Source: Augochlora pura (lineage: Eukaryota; Arthropoda; Insecta; Hymenoptera; Halictidae). Taken from it: 64,000 nucleotides of DNA. The first letter of the stretch is position 1. Each line of letters begins with the position of its first letter. The notes below the pieces were generated by a model. The model was given only the letters and a program-made list of their open reading frames with translations, ran no database searches and was not told the origin of the DNA. The position numbers and the translations under genes were made by a program. Positions 11,901 through 23,333 of the stretch are shown one piece after another. The stretch is taken from the NCBI RefSeq assembly GCF_028453695.1, contig NC_135781.1, positions 558,001 through 622,000 of the forward strand, given 5' to 3'.

Positions 11901-12299
11901 CCGGGGATTACGCGGATCGTGAATGCATCAGGCTGGAAGGTATTAAAAAGCTGGAAGGTTGGAGGTTTGATTACGGCCGGTCCGAATGCCAGGGTGCCGT
12001 GGAAGGTTAGCAGGCGGCGGCGGCGGCCGGCCGCGGTCGCATTCGCGGGCAGCCTGTGTCCCTGCGAGGACGGGCACCATCAGCATTCTCGGCTCCATCA
12101 CCGGTACAGGCACCGGGGCACACCTAACGCTCGGTTCAGCGAAAAAATCGCGCGGAGAAGCTTTAGCCTCGCGCACTCGTTGATGTGGCCACGCCCGTGG
12201 CGGATTCCTCATACGTAACTCGTGCAGTGGCTCGACCTACCAGACTTCTTTCTCCTTCTCCTACGCCTCGCCGTCTAAGATTACGGCCGCGGTGCTTTT

Positions 12300-13170
12300 A
12301 TTGCAATTGAATCCCCCGACCCCGTCCTCCCACCCCACCCCACCCCTTTATCTCGCTTCCAGCTCTCTCCGAGTATTCGCTCGTTTTTTCCTCTCCTCCC
12401 CTCGATGCCGCCGATCTCCCACATCCTTTCCGCGTGCTTCGCTCGTTGCTACATCATCCTCGCCTTTATCCGCACCTCTCCGATTCCTCTGTTTCCTCTC
12501 CATCTTTCAGCCCTCCTCCTCCTCCTCCTCCTCCTCCACCTCCCCCTTCTACCCCTCCTCCCTGCCGCTTCTTCCTCGTGTCTTCTCCTCGGTAATCTTC
12601 TTACGCCAGCGTCTACTACTACTACTACAACTACTACTGTTTCCCTTTTTGCTCTGTTTTATAGACCTCCCGTTACCCTCTCCAGCCCCGTTCGCCATCC
12701 ACGCCTCGGAACGTTCAACGTCGTCGTCGTCGCCGCCGCTCGCTCGCTCTGCCCTCTCCTCTCTTGCTCCTCTTCCTCATCCGTCTCTCTTTGGCCCCCT
12801 TTCGCATCGCCCTTGTCTCCGACGCCTCGTATGAAATATTTTCCTGCAGCGACCCTTTTTGCTCCCCTTGCCCCCGGTTCACTATGCGCCTTTATATTAC
12901 AAGTTTCGCTGTTAACCATCGGCCCCCGAAGACCTCTTCCACCTCCTCCGCCTCTTCCTTCTCCTCCTCCCCTCCCCTCCCCCGTACATAACCACCACCA
13001 CCACCACCACCTCCTCCTCCACCTCCTCCACCTCCTGCTGCCGCTGCCGCTCTCGTTCCTTCTCGTGCCCGCCTTTCTACCCAGCCTTTTTCCCGTTTTA
13101 TCGCTCGGTGCCCCGGCGTACGAGGCTTGCAGCTCATTAAAGCGATGCCTTCTTGATCCCCTAATTACAA
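12300..13170. repeat. Pyrimidine-rich low-complexity island
   Basis: About 870 bp with strong C+T excess on the plus strand, built from (CTC)n at 12512-12537 and 13010-13035, (CTA)n at 12612-12638, (CGT)n at 12719-12737 and (CCA)n at 12991-13010. Long leucine/serine/proline or glycine/glutamate 'ORFs' of 180 and 264 codons on the plus strand and shorter ones on the minus strand are by-products of composition. Confidence 0.8.
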
Positions 13171-13178
13171 GATGGCGG
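13168..13178 (+). promoter_or_regulatory. YY1/Pho-type CAAGATGGCGG site
   Basis: CAAGATGGCGG matches the YY1 (insect Pho) consensus and sits at the edge of the pyrimidine island. Such words are typical near insect and vertebrate transcription starts. The ATG inside opens a 69-codon frame (MADPATWRLKN...) that I do not recognise. Confidence 0.3.
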
Positions 13179-13399
13179 ACCCGGCTACATGGCGTCTGAA
13201 GAACCTGCGCCGCGGACCGTCGCCGCTGCCTCCCTTCGTCGAGTCGCGTCGTGTCTTGTCGGGTCGTGTCACTCTCTCGCCCCTTCTGCTCGAGAACGCG
13301 AGGGAGAATGCAACAGTTTCTCTGTTAACGGTGTGTCTTGCGGGGAAAAAAAATGGGGAACCCGGAATGAGAGCGCGCTGATGTCTTGTAAATGACTGT

Positions 13400-14817
13400 G
13401 GAAGAGACGGCCGAGGTACGCGATAACGTTGTCGTAAAAACTTTGGCGGTCCCCTCGCCGCGATTCTGCATATAAATTTGAATCAAAGCCGCTCTCTGCC
13501 CCGTGCCCTCTCTTTTTTATTTATGGACGCTCGCAATTTTCGAGTCTTGGAGGAAATGAAAAAGTACAGGCAATTTAATTCGATGAAAAACACAGTCGGC
13601 GCCGGGCACAGAATTCGACGGTTGCCGAAAAATTGAAATGAAATCGTCGAATGGACAATATTTGAGGAACGTTTGACGTTTCTGTTTATAATGCAGACTT
13701 TGATTAATTTGAAACAGACGCGGGTTTGCGGAACCTTTGCGTGTTTATTCAATGCCAGTTTCAAGTATTTGTACACCTTTTAAAATGTGATCCCTTTTTT
13801 TTACGGTGGATAATTGATATTTTTATCCTATTTTATCCTTTGATCGATTGCGATTGGCAAGGTTGACATTTTTACAAAGCTCCGCGAAGCCGGATCGAAA
13901 TTAGCTCTGTTCAGGCCCACGGTAGACGTTTTAATAGCTCCGTTGTGAAAAAGCCTTGTTCGTTCTTGTCGTCGTTGCCTTTTAAGGCGCGACGATTACG
14001 GCGCTGCGAATACGGGAGCAGAGCGTCGTCGCGCATAAATTCATCATTGGATGTTTAAGAACGGATAAAGCGTTGGTTAACACGTGGCATCGTAATCGAG
14101 CAAGAAAGCACGGGAAGATAACGATCGGAGCAACGGAGTTTAAATGTTACCGTTCTTCTGCTCCTGACGTTTGAACTTTTGTGAACCGTCGAGTGAAAGT
14201 ATGCGGTCGGTCAAGTATTCTAAGAACTCTCGTCTCGGCGAAACTGGAATAAACTTGAAGCGTCCGCTAATTTCTCACGATTTCATTAGAAACCAGGAAA
14301 CTCTCGGCTGCTCTCCGCGCTGCAAAAATTCGAGTTCGCCGAACGGTAATCTCGTTCTAATAAGATGCACTCGAACGGGTCGCGCTCCGGTGTCCTGTCA
14401 GCTGGAAATTTATCCGGAGTACCCAAATAGCGCGCGGTCAATTTGCATTCCGTGTTGTTGCTTGCAAAGAGTATCGTGAGCAGCGATTCCGATGAAATTT
14501 ACATATCGGATGCCGGGTAACGCGTCCGCAACTATCGAAATTTCTGTTTGCCGTGGCGCCGCGCTTTGTTCCCAAGTAAATTTTCTGCGCTGCAAGTCGA
14601 GCATGTTCATCAACATCGGAACCCGAATAATATTTCGATGAAGTTGAAAGCGCGCGGGGCGCGGCTTTTATACGGGAACACCCGGATACAGCATCCGAAT
14701 GAATAGTGATGAGACGAGAGTGTTCTAATATGTATACATATGCGTGCATGCATATGTATGAACGCATATTCGGCAGATTTTCTGGCAACCGAGGCCGGGC
14801 AATATGTTGCGCGGAAA
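13400..14817. other. Non-coding stretch
   Basis: No recognisable gene. Frames up to 116 codons (14438-14788, minus) show no family signature. Confidence 0.4.
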
Positions 14818-14848
14818 CTCGCTCGTCGCTCGTCGCTCGTCGCTCGTG
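14818..14848. repeat. (CGCTCGT)n 7-mer repeat
   Basis: Four tandem 7-bp units. Confidence 0.85.
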
Positions 14849-14985
14849 TAATCATAGAAAAATAACGCGTTTCCGAACTTTCGAATTCATTTTCTTCGTT
14901 CGCCTAATCAATTTTCATTCGATCCTTTGTTACGCATGGAAGAATCTTCAATTATTTGCTAATATGAGAAGAAGGCAATGACAAG

Positions 14986-15009
14986 GGAGAGAGAGAGAGA
15001 GAGAGAGAG
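14986..15009. repeat. (GA)12 microsatellite
   Basis: Uninterrupted GA run of about 24 bp, a potential GAGA-factor binding tract. Confidence 0.9.
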
Positions 15010-15397
15010 TAGACTCTATAGATCATATAATTTTTTTTTTAATGAAATTGTAATGTTTTGTGAGTATAATTTGTGTTTTTATATGGGGGCACTGCCAGCT
15101 CACCATTCAAGTTGTTTGAAATTAATTAATTTGACCAATAATGCCCTTTGAGGCATAAATCGCGAACCAATCTGTCCGAAATAATTCCGAAAGATGTCCG
15201 TGAATCGGTTGACGGTTCTGGGAGCCGTTCGGTGTCGGGGTCGGCGTTGGGGTCGGGGGTGTCTTATTGAATAGGGTCCAGGAAGGTAAATAAGAAGCGG
15301 CGAAACGAAATCGTTAGAACGGTCGTCACCTTCGACCCTGTCCTCGAGGCAGCTTTCGCAAACGGAAGTAAAAGTAGACGTCGGAGGGAGGCGCGGG
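15010..15397. other. Non-coding stretch
   Basis: AT-rich, with a T11 run near 15030. Nothing recognised. Confidence 0.4.
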
Positions 15398-15749
15398 TTG
15401 CAGTGTCCCGCAGGATGTAGGCATTGTTTCCGAGTGAGTTCGCCCGTAGGGTGCGGGCTTCTTCAGGTTGCTGGCGTCCTACTGAGCGGCCCACGCCGAC
15501 TGCCGCTCATCGACATCCCGACAGCCCCGGGACTCAAATCCAGAACAGCTCTGCGCGATCCCGGCCGCGCGCGGGCCCCGTACCTCGTGCTTCTTCACCG
15601 TACCCTTCCTCCTCTTCTCCCGCACAGCCAACCTATCTTCCTCTTCTCCTCCTCTCCTCCTCTCCTCCTAACCTCTGCCTCCACTCCGCCGCCACCTCCG
15701 CCTCCACCTCCTTCGGCGATCGTCTTCATCGCCCCCTCTGCCTCCGTCG

Positions 15750-15753
15750 TCTC

Positions 15754-15809
<56 letters not shown>

Positions 15810-15813
15810 TCGC
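15750..15813. repeat. (CT)n microsatellite
   Basis: About 64 bp of CT with two CCC interruptions. Confidence 0.9.
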
Positions 15814-16370
15814 TCTCGGGCCAGTCGGCCCGGCCCGGCTCGGTCCGTCCGTCCTCCGCTACGGCACGGCGTGGCGCGGCGCGTCTGTCCTCGTCCTCGT
15901 CCTCGTCCCCCCTCGTTCTACCCTCGCCTTTGGACTGCCGGTACGATCCTCCGGCTCCCTTCTTTTCGTTTGCGTGGCGTGGGTGTGCGTGCCTTCACTT
16001 TGCCCGGTAATCGTATGTAAATCGTATAGCAGATCTCTCCCGTCCTGGTCGCGCGACCGCCTGGATGAAGGAGGCCCCGTATAGAATCTGCAGCGAGATG
16101 GACCGTGCAGCTTCTTACCCCGCGGCGGATACGGCAGGATAGCCGCGTGCGTTGCTCATAAACAAATTATCCGGACCCAAGGGTCGAAGGTCTATTGAAC
16201 CGAGACGATCCGCTCGCCGTTCTCCGTTCTCCGTTCTCATTTACATAGTTAGCCCCGGAGCTGCAGATGCCCTCTTCTTCATCCTTTTCTCTTCCTCGGC
16301 AGCCTTGATTCCGCCAGCCCTCTGCCTCCCCGCCTCCCGTCTCGCTACACCCTGTCCCACCCCGTCGTCC

Positions 16371-16372
<2 letters not shown>

Positions 16373-16417
<45 letters not shown>
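16373..16417. repeat. (CT)22 microsatellite
   Basis: An uninterrupted CT run of about 45 bp, among the longest dinucleotide tracts here. Confidence 0.9.
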
Positions 16418-16419
<2 letters not shown>

Positions 16420-16711
16420 GACAATCGGCCCGCAACGCGCAACGACAATCTCGTTGTTGTAACCCCGAGTCGAGTCGTGCACCGAGAGCTCGCGTGTCGG
16501 CTCCCTTGAAACGCGATCCGCCATTTTCTCCGCGAGCCTCGCTGCTGTCGTTTTGTCCTCGATCCTCGATCACCGATCGCCGATCCGGGGCTCCCTAATC
16601 GACCGGTCGCGTGGACACCGCGAATTCATCAACCGCGGATCCGCGCGCAGGTGGACGGGAAGCCTTTGATGGCTGGTCCGCGGTGACAGACGTTGTTTGC
16701 CGACTGCCTAG

Positions 16712-16925
16712 GTACGCTGTCAAGCTATCGAATTAGCGTCTTCAATCATGGATAAGACTCGGGTTACGGTGCATACGTGTTTTCCTTGCAGCAGGAGAAG
16801 CAAGTCTATCGAATCCTGAAGAATTGCACAAGGCCGATGTAATCGAGTTAGCGAAATCAAGTCGGATAGACATTCATGTACGATCTACTAAATGTGAATG
16901 CCATGGAGCACGCATTATAATAAAA
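16712..16925 (+). other. Candidate 80-nt intron and following exon
   Basis: CTAG followed by GTACGC at 16712 could be a donor, and TTTTCCTTGCAG ending at 16791 is a strong acceptor with a NAGNAG option (AG at 16793-16794). The implied 80-nt intron is a normal size for insects. After the acceptor one frame reads QEKQVYRILKNCTRPM then stops; another stays open to 17015 (...GEASLSNPEELHKADVIELA...). Neither joins to an ATG upstream, so the exon would be UTR, non-coding RNA or part of a longer gene. An AATAAA word lies at 16919-16924. Confidence 0.25.
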
Positions 16926-17725
16926 ATAGTAACATGTCTATATAAAAGTCTTCTAATTCATTTGAAACAGCACACGTCGATGCTCGGTGGATTTAGCGTT
17001 AAGCTTAGAAGATGACTATGTATTCAGACATTTGTCCGATTATTGCTCGAAAGACACGGTCTTCCGTATGGTATCCCGCTATTCAATAAATTGCGGATTA
17101 CCTTGGTAACGAGCACAGCGCGTGTCAACGAAATCCTAACGGCGCATTAGCGAAGAATAGTTCCGATCGGCTTCGCGGACCAGCAGTTGCATCGAGCGCT
17201 TCGTGTTCCCGTTGCCGCGCGTTTTATCATCTCCGAGGTCTACTTCTGTAATTATGTTGCTACTGATTTATCGCCAGGAAGAAACCTCCCTCTACCCCCG
17301 TCGGGCAGGCCGCGGACTCGGTGAAATAGCTTAATAACGCGACGATAAATATTCCGACCAAATCGAATGTTTTAATCGATTGCAGGAACTCGGCCGTGCA
17401 CGGATGATAAGAGTCCGGCTACGAATCACGCGCTCCCGCAGGCTGCCGATGCTCATTACAGCGGCTACTACGATTGTGCGTGCCGCCTGAATCCTGTTTC
17501 GCCTTGTATCTCGTAGTCGAGACGCGTAACGAAAGCTCGCCGATAACCGATTGCGCTATTCATTACTTCCCGTGGAATATTTCAATCGGACCCGGGGAAG
17601 ATAAGGGGAACTGGTTGCCGATGGAGGCACGAACACCTGGATACCGGCGCTTGGGAAACAATGGAATTGGGACTGGTATCAATGACCGAGTTGCGAACCG
17701 CGGCTAAGTTTTATTTACGGCTCCC
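16926..17725. other. Non-coding stretch
   Basis: Nothing recognised. Confidence 0.4.
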
Positions 17726-18042
17726 TTAACACTTTGACTGCCGACTAAAATTAAAGCGATGCGTTGAATCGAACTGAAATTGAGGCGCCAACTTGTATCA
17801 AACAATTAAAACGATCAAATAGATTTTTCGATCTCGAGCCGAACCAACTATTTTAATTTCCCGAGATCGAAAGTAAAGGAATTGTCTATTGCCGTCAATT
17901 CCTTTTTTCGAAGAGACGAACGAAAGACTTCGTAGTATCGCAGACGAGGTTTTTCGATTGAGAAGCGATAACAAGGATAGGGACGGGGGAGCAGCGCCGC
18001 GCCGCGACATTTAGTTATTAGATCCGCGATTAAGCGTGTTAA
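17726..18042. mobile_element. Possible TTAA-flanked MITE
   Basis: The left edge reads TTAACACTTTGACTGCCG. The right edge, reversed, reads TTAACACGCTTAATCGCG. Both start with the TTAACAC heptamer, and 317 bp lie between the outer TTAA words. This resembles a piggyBac-type non-autonomous element with TTAA duplication. Similarity beyond the first seven bases is weak, so chance is a real alternative. Confidence 0.3.
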
Positions 18043-18349
18043 AGTGAATTCCCTCTATCTCGTTGGATCTGGCGATCATTTGGAGAGATCGCTGGGGGTG
18101 CTCGTGCACGGTCCGGGGGCCGTTAACGAGCGGCAGGAAGGGAATCAAAGTGCAGGCTGCGTCGATCGAAAGACAGGATGCACTCGATCCCCCGGAGCCT
18201 ACGCAACAAATCCTCGGTCGGACGACGGGTTGAACCGGTGCGCGCCGCTCGAAAGAATACCTAGGCGATACTCATTACGCGAACGGACGAGCCTTACCGG
18301 CTGTTTCGCGCTCCGATCGCGTTTCGTTTTGTCGGCGGTGGTCGTACCT
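18043..18349. other. Non-coding stretch
   Basis: Flank of the next GC island. Nothing recognised. Confidence 0.4.
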
Positions 18350-18449
18350 CTATGCGGCGTAATCACAGTGCCCCGTAGCAGTGCGCGTCGAGCCCGAAGA
18401 GCAATCCACAAGGGCAGGGCACGGCGGACGAGCAGAACAAGAGGAGAGA

Positions 18450-18550
18450 CCGAGAAGAACAAGAAGAAGAAGACGACGACGAAGAGGACGACGAAGAAGA
18501 CGAAGAAGAAGAGGAGGAGGAGGCGGAAGGTGGAGAGAAGGAAGAAGAGT
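18450..18550. repeat. (GAA)/(GAC)/(GAG) trinucleotide tract
   Basis: About 100 bp of purine-rich triplets, mainly GAA, GAC and GAG. Confidence 0.85.
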
Positions 18551-18626
18551 CATCTTGGGGTTGCTACGGCATACACACAGAGGGGGATTATTTTTTTTGC
18601 CGGAGCTCCTCGGTGAAACGGAAGAG

Positions 18627-18685
18627 GACGGGAAGGGACGGGGGGTGGGGGGGGGGGGAGAGGGGGGAGATTCGGGGGGGAGGAA
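18627..18685. repeat. G-rich tract with several G runs
   Basis: Runs of 5 to 9 consecutive G separated by one to six bases, capable of forming G-quadruplexes on the plus strand. Confidence 0.8.
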
Positions 18686-18930
18686 GAGCGGCCGAAGGTG
18701 GAGTAGGGAGACGGGGGACGCAGGGCCCTCGGTTCGAGGCGCTGCGCGCGGTGCGCGGCCTGCGCGTTCGGCTTGGTGAGCGCGCTGGCTGGCAGGTTGA
18801 GTCGTCGAGGCGGCTCGACGCCGCCGGAGGGGGACTTGGGTGCACAAATGAAGGAGGTGGGGGCACGGAAAGGGACCGGGGAACGAGAGGAAGAGGCAAC
18901 GTGGTCCCTGGCCGCCGCGTCGGACCCCTC

Positions 18931-19005
18931 TCGCGGGCCTCCCGCGCCTCCCTTGCCTCCCGCGCCATCCCGCGCCTCCCTTGCCGCCCGCGCCGCCCGC
19001 GCCGA
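18931..19005. repeat. Imperfect CGCGCCTCCC repeat
   Basis: About seven degenerate 8-10-bp copies around the word CGCGCCTCCC. Confidence 0.75.
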
Positions 19006-19101
19006 TCGCCGGCCGCCGACCGCCGACCAGCGCGTGATTGCTTCCCCGAGTCCCCGAGGCAGGCATCGCGTGTCAGGCCCCTCTTACACACCACCTCGCC
19101 A

Positions 19102-19135
19102 GAGCCGAGCCGAGCCGAGCCGAGCCGCGCCGAGG
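19102..19135. repeat. (GAGCC)n pentamer repeat
   Basis: Six tandem GAGCC units, the last ones mutated. Confidence 0.85.
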
Positions 19136-19899
19136 CCCCTCTCGCCCCTCCTGGCAGCGGCCGGGCCCCGGCGCTCGATCGGGCCCCCTTCGTGCTCCCT
19201 CTACTCTTTTTCAACCGTTTGCGCTCCCTTTGCCCCGGCCGCGGCCACCACGCGCTTTCTTCGGCCGCGATGCACACCACCGCCCGCGCAGTCAACTTCT
19301 CGATCACTGTTGCACTCGTTCGAGAACCCGCGGCCGCCTCCTCCGCTGCGCCGCAACCCGAATGCATTTTATCGTTGCGTCGCGCCGCGTTCCTGGGCCC
19401 TGCGCGACTTCCGCTTGCGCTAGGGTCCCGAAAATCGATCCGGAAATTTTCCGCAATTTTATCATAACCTATGATATTCGACCTAACTCTTTTTGACGCT
19501 CGAAACCAGTAGAATTCACTTTGTTCAAACATATCGCTTCGTTCAAAAATTAATTAGAGTTCATTTTTTTACTGAAACGAGGAAGACAAAGCTTTAACAA
19601 GTCCTGGGGATTTTTATGATCTTACAGGCGTCTCGGTCTCTTTGGATGTCGTTTAACCATGCCGAACCGTTCGCAATGTTATAAAAGGATACCCCATTGT
19701 ACTTTACGAAGACGTAAAGATTGTTAGGCTGTGTAGCGATCGTTGGCCAGGGTAGCCGAGCTATCCGCGACGCTTTTTCATTTCGCGAATCGTGCAACGT
19801 CTGGAAAGCTTCGCCTAGATACGGACCGTGGACGCTCGATTTCCAAATGGGGCGGTTTCGCGGAATGTATTTGCGCGGCTGCCAGCACCATTTTGCGAG

Positions 19900-20157
19900 C
19901 CAATGGTCGGCGATAGGCGGCCGGTAAGTGGTCGGCAAACGTGGTACAAATGCACGCAGCGATTGGTTCTCGGTATCGCCAAGGTTGGCTCGCATTACTA
20001 AGCAATAAGCGCGATCATTTTTCCGGATCGGAGTAAATCCCAGCAACGGCACGGCGAGCGGGCACGGCGAGCGGGCACGGCCTCGCTCGCGCGCAAAAAC
20101 CATAGCTCGCCGCGGCCGCAGAAAATGGTCGCTCGTGATCATTGCTATCCGCCAATT
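19900..20157. promoter_or_regulatory. Cluster of three CCAAT boxes
   Basis: CCAAT occurs at 19900-19904 and 20153-20157 and, reversed as ATTGG, at 19962-19966. Three NF-Y-type words in 260 bp next to a GC island is suggestive of a TATA-less promoter. No start site can be fixed. Confidence 0.25.
20046..20082. repeat. 14-bp direct repeat (GGCACGGCGAGCGG)
   Basis: Two and a half tandem copies. Confidence 0.85.
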
Positions 20158-20912
20158 GAATCGCGGCGAGTGATCCTCGCGCCGTTCCGATGGAACCTCG
20201 GACGCGAGCTTGGGAGTATCCTTCGAATTCCCACAGCAAATCAGCGTTTCCGACGATCGGAAAAAGGTGCGGACGCAACAATGCGCGGCGCCGTTTCTCT
20301 CGAGAGCTTCGCAGAATGCGTTTCGCACGAACGCGAACTATTTCGCGGCTCCGCGGGAACATCGGTCGGCAACGCCGACAGACGAGCGGGCGAAAACTGC
20401 CGACGCGAAAATCTGTCACGAAAGTCTTGGAATTATCTCGTTTCCCGTTGCGATTAGAATCGCCGGGCCCTCTTGTGCCGGCAGTTATCCCGGATCGAGT
20501 AACATCGATTCGCATAATTGGCCGCGCGCAGACCGAGATAACGATCTTAATAACAGAGCCACCGTATCGCAGCGAATCTCGCTTATTCCGCGGAAAACGT
20601 CACGCGTGCGTTCCCGGGAATCCTTTCGCTTATGTAATCCAACCGGCTGCCATTTCACGGTGGAACGGCTTCGTTACATTGTTAGCGACGCTCCAGAATG
20701 CATCATCGACGATGATTTATCCGCCGTTTTATCTGGAATGCGATCCTATGATCGCCGATCGAGGTATGTGCGTAGAAATTACAGGAGGAAATCGAACGCG
20801 TATCTTGTCGTCGGTTACGCGTTTCACCGACTGCAACCGTGAGTCATACGAACGCTGCGTTCAACAGCGAATGCGTCGAGCGATTAAACTTTTCCTGGAG
20901 AGGGGTGGATGA

Positions 20913-22889
20913 TTTTTTTCATCGAAAGACGATTAAGGAATTACGCGCGAAGGAAGCTCGTGGGTAACAATGTGTTCGTTCCTCGAACGGTAATGACCGG
21001 GCGTATAATTGGGCCAGACTAAACCCACCTGCTCCCAAGAATTAGTTAAATCCCGCCGTAGTATCGTTTGAGTTTCGAACTATTACGAAACGCCACCAGA
21101 TACCGTCCGACGAAATGATTTCCCAGTCCACTCCGGAGCGTGGTTTCCCAATTTCATTTCCCGGATAATTTTCCCGTGACGGTTCACCCTCGTTCGAGGG
21201 TGTGTTCGGACCGGCTCCGCAGCAATTTTCGAGCTGCTCGCGCGATTATTGCCAACCATGGCGCGTTCCATTATTTACAGTCTTGTCCGAAAACGAGGAA
21301 AATCTTTCCACCGTTTTATTCGCGAACAATCAAATGTCGCGATCGTCTAAAAAAGTTATTGGAACACGACCGGAGAGCAACCTTCGTTGAATTTTCGATC
21401 GGACAACATTGCGAAAGTTATTAGGAACGGCGGGGGAGAGATTGCTTGGAACGAGCATGCGAAGAAACCGTATTATTACGAAACGGTGTCGCAAAAAAAA
21501 AGCAAAAAAAAAGAGAAAAGTTCCCAATTGTGAAGGACGCGCGAACGCAACGACCCCAGAATTAAAGGTTACGAAGTTACGAGTGTCATTTGCGGGCAGG
21601 CCTCATAAACGACGCTTTATTCGATAATAATTGCGGTGCAAGAACCGTAAACACTCATTTTCTCAGGCATACGCTTAATACCTGGTATTTTTGTATCCCT
21701 GCCTCGTTCCGTCGTTTTTGTATCTTTTTCGTCTAGCGTCTGTTTTACAAGCTTTTTCCAGCCGAGACTTTAACACCGAAACCGTTCCACGCCGGTTCCC
21801 GTTTCTCTGGGGAAACCACAATTTTCGCCCGGAGTATCTCGCGATACTTTTAATTGTTAATTATACTCGATAGCGAGCAACTGGAACGTCGGGCCTCCTA
21901 CCAATCGCTAATTACGCTTAATAACGACGGCCTAAGAGGTCCGACGCTTCCAGCAATTTATACGGTCGCACGCTAATTCTTGCGCAATTTGCACCTGCGC
22001 CTCCTTTGTCGGCAAATTTCGCTTCCTTACATTTCTGCTAATTTTTATCGGTGTGATCTGATTCCGGTATCGCGCACAGCGTACCCCGATCGGCTGTTCG
22101 CTACTTGTGCATTTGTAGAAATTGTATTCCGCGGCATCGCAAACTGCGGAAGTCGCTTAATGAGTGGCCAAAGGCAGAAACACGAACGCGATCTCTTTCT
22201 TTCGATTCGAGCGGCCAGGAAAATTTCACTTTATCGAATCGTAGTCCACGGTACATTGTCGCAGGTACATTAGCACGCAACTGCGTTATTTGCATAATTA
22301 CCGGTTTCCCGGAGGAACTCTCTTATCAACATCAAATTTATTCGTTCGGGGAAATCGGGCGAACGGGAAACTGAAACGAAATCATACTCGCCGCGTGAAT
22401 CTCGACTAGCGCCTAGCGAATCCTGCCTACTCGAAACGTTAGAACGACCTCCGACCTACATCCAGCGATGAGAGGAGACGTATCCGAGATTGACTAGGCG
22501 TCTTCGAGAAATGAGATAATAACCCGCTGGAGGACCACGATGCTGTTCCGCCGCGGCGAATTATAGAAATGTGCATAGAATGGAAAAGATGCTACTCGAA
22601 GCGTATAATTCCGTGGGCCGTGACCCAAGGGGAACATATAAAATTTGGTCAAATTCTCGGCCGATTTGGAACGCGTAAAGTTCGCCGCGGCATGCGGCAC
22701 CGGGGCCCTCGCCGTCGGTCTGCAATTTCCAGGGCAAAAACGTTTCGTTCCACCCCCCTCGCTGCCCCCAAGTATACATCTCATCGGGGCCGTTTTCGCG
22801 TCGATTTTTTTCTAGGGCTCCGCGTATCTCTGTCCTTGGTTCAGGTCTCCTTCTCGTTCCTCCTTCCTCCGCCCTCGCCCTCGCCCTTG
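20913..22889. other. Non-coding stretch
   Basis: No gene recognised. Two A9 runs lie at about 21493-21511. A good acceptor-like TTTTCTCAG ends at 21665-21666 without a paired exon. 21600-22500 is ordinary DNA. Confidence 0.4.
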
Positions 22890-22902
22890 CCCCCCCCCCC
22901 CC
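22890..22902. repeat. C13 homopolymer
   Basis: Thirteen C at the end of a CCCTCG-rich run. Confidence 0.85.
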
Positions 22903-23283
22903 TTTCTCTGTCGTTTCTCGATACGAGAAGCCCGGGACGCCACCGCCGAAACCGCAAATCTATAATTTCGAGGGCCGCGATGCGTATAATCATCGAATAC
23001 CAGAAACTGTGCTATTCATTATTTCATTCGGCGCATTTGCTACCAGCGCGGCCACGTTTTTGCGATCCCGCGCGCGCAATAAAAGTTCCCGGTGATTATG
23101 CTAATCCGGCAAATGATACAGTCTCTCTCTCGCGCGCGTCCCCCCCTTTCTTAGACGGGGGAGAATCGGCGAGAGAGTGCACGGACCCCTTTTCTCGTAG
23201 GCATTCTCGCGGGGTCCGGTCGCCGCGTAATTTCGTAATTCTAATCCGATTGCCTTAGATCCACCGTGCCTTATATCATCGCG
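22903..23283. other. Non-coding stretch
   Basis: Nothing recognised. Confidence 0.4.
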
Positions 23284-23333
23284 CTGCTCTGCTCTCCTCT
23301 GCTCTCCTCTCCTCTCCTCTCCTCTCCTCTCCT
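23284..23333. repeat. (CTCTC)n pentamer repeat
   Basis: About ten tandem 5-mers, CTGCT at first and then CTCCT. Confidence 0.9.

Larger units (their letters stand above)
15398..16700. other. GC-rich, pyrimidine-skewed island
   Basis: Dense CpG and C/T tracts. The 228- and 198-codon plus-strand frames (15398-16084, 15424-16020) consist mostly of serine, leucine and proline runs encoded by CT repeats and are not convincing proteins. A CCGCCATTTT word at 16518-16527 is a YY1/Pho-type match. The island resembles a CpG promoter or 5' UTR region of an insect gene, which is inference. Confidence 0.4.
18350..19480. other. GC-rich island with mirrored artefactual ORFs
   Basis: About 1.1 kb of very GC-rich sequence is open on both strands at once: 284 codons plus (18613-19467) and 314 minus (18588-19532), together with shorter frames. 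The translations are runs of Gly/Arg/Glu on one strand and Pro/Ser/Ala on the other. Stop-poor composition explains this better than genes. It could be a CpG promoter/5' UTR region. TATA or initiator elements are not evident. Confidence 0.4.
19594..20912. other. Stop-poor segment open on both strands
   Basis: A 244-codon minus-strand frame (19594-20328, GTG at its first codon) overlaps plus-strand frames of 240 (20190-20912) and 210 codons (20210-20842). Composition is only moderately GC-rich and the translations are not low-complexity, unlike the islands. I recognise no family in any of them. A plus-strand donor-like CCG then GTAAGT occurs at 19923. A coding exon on one strand is possible, but TCGA-rich composition also lowers stop frequency. 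Confidence 0.2.

Noticed and set aside
11789..12010. RS-domain-like (SR)n protein
   Set aside because: The run is a GCAGGA microsatellite; there is no RNA-binding domain or conserved flank.
12292..13199. 180- and 264-codon plus-strand ORFs
   Set aside because: Leucine/serine/proline runs encoded by CTC, CTA and CCA repeats in a pyrimidine-rich island.
18350..19532. 314-, 284- and 238-codon ORFs on opposite strands
   Set aside because: Simultaneously open on both strands in extreme GC; translations are Gly/Arg/Pro/Ala low complexity.
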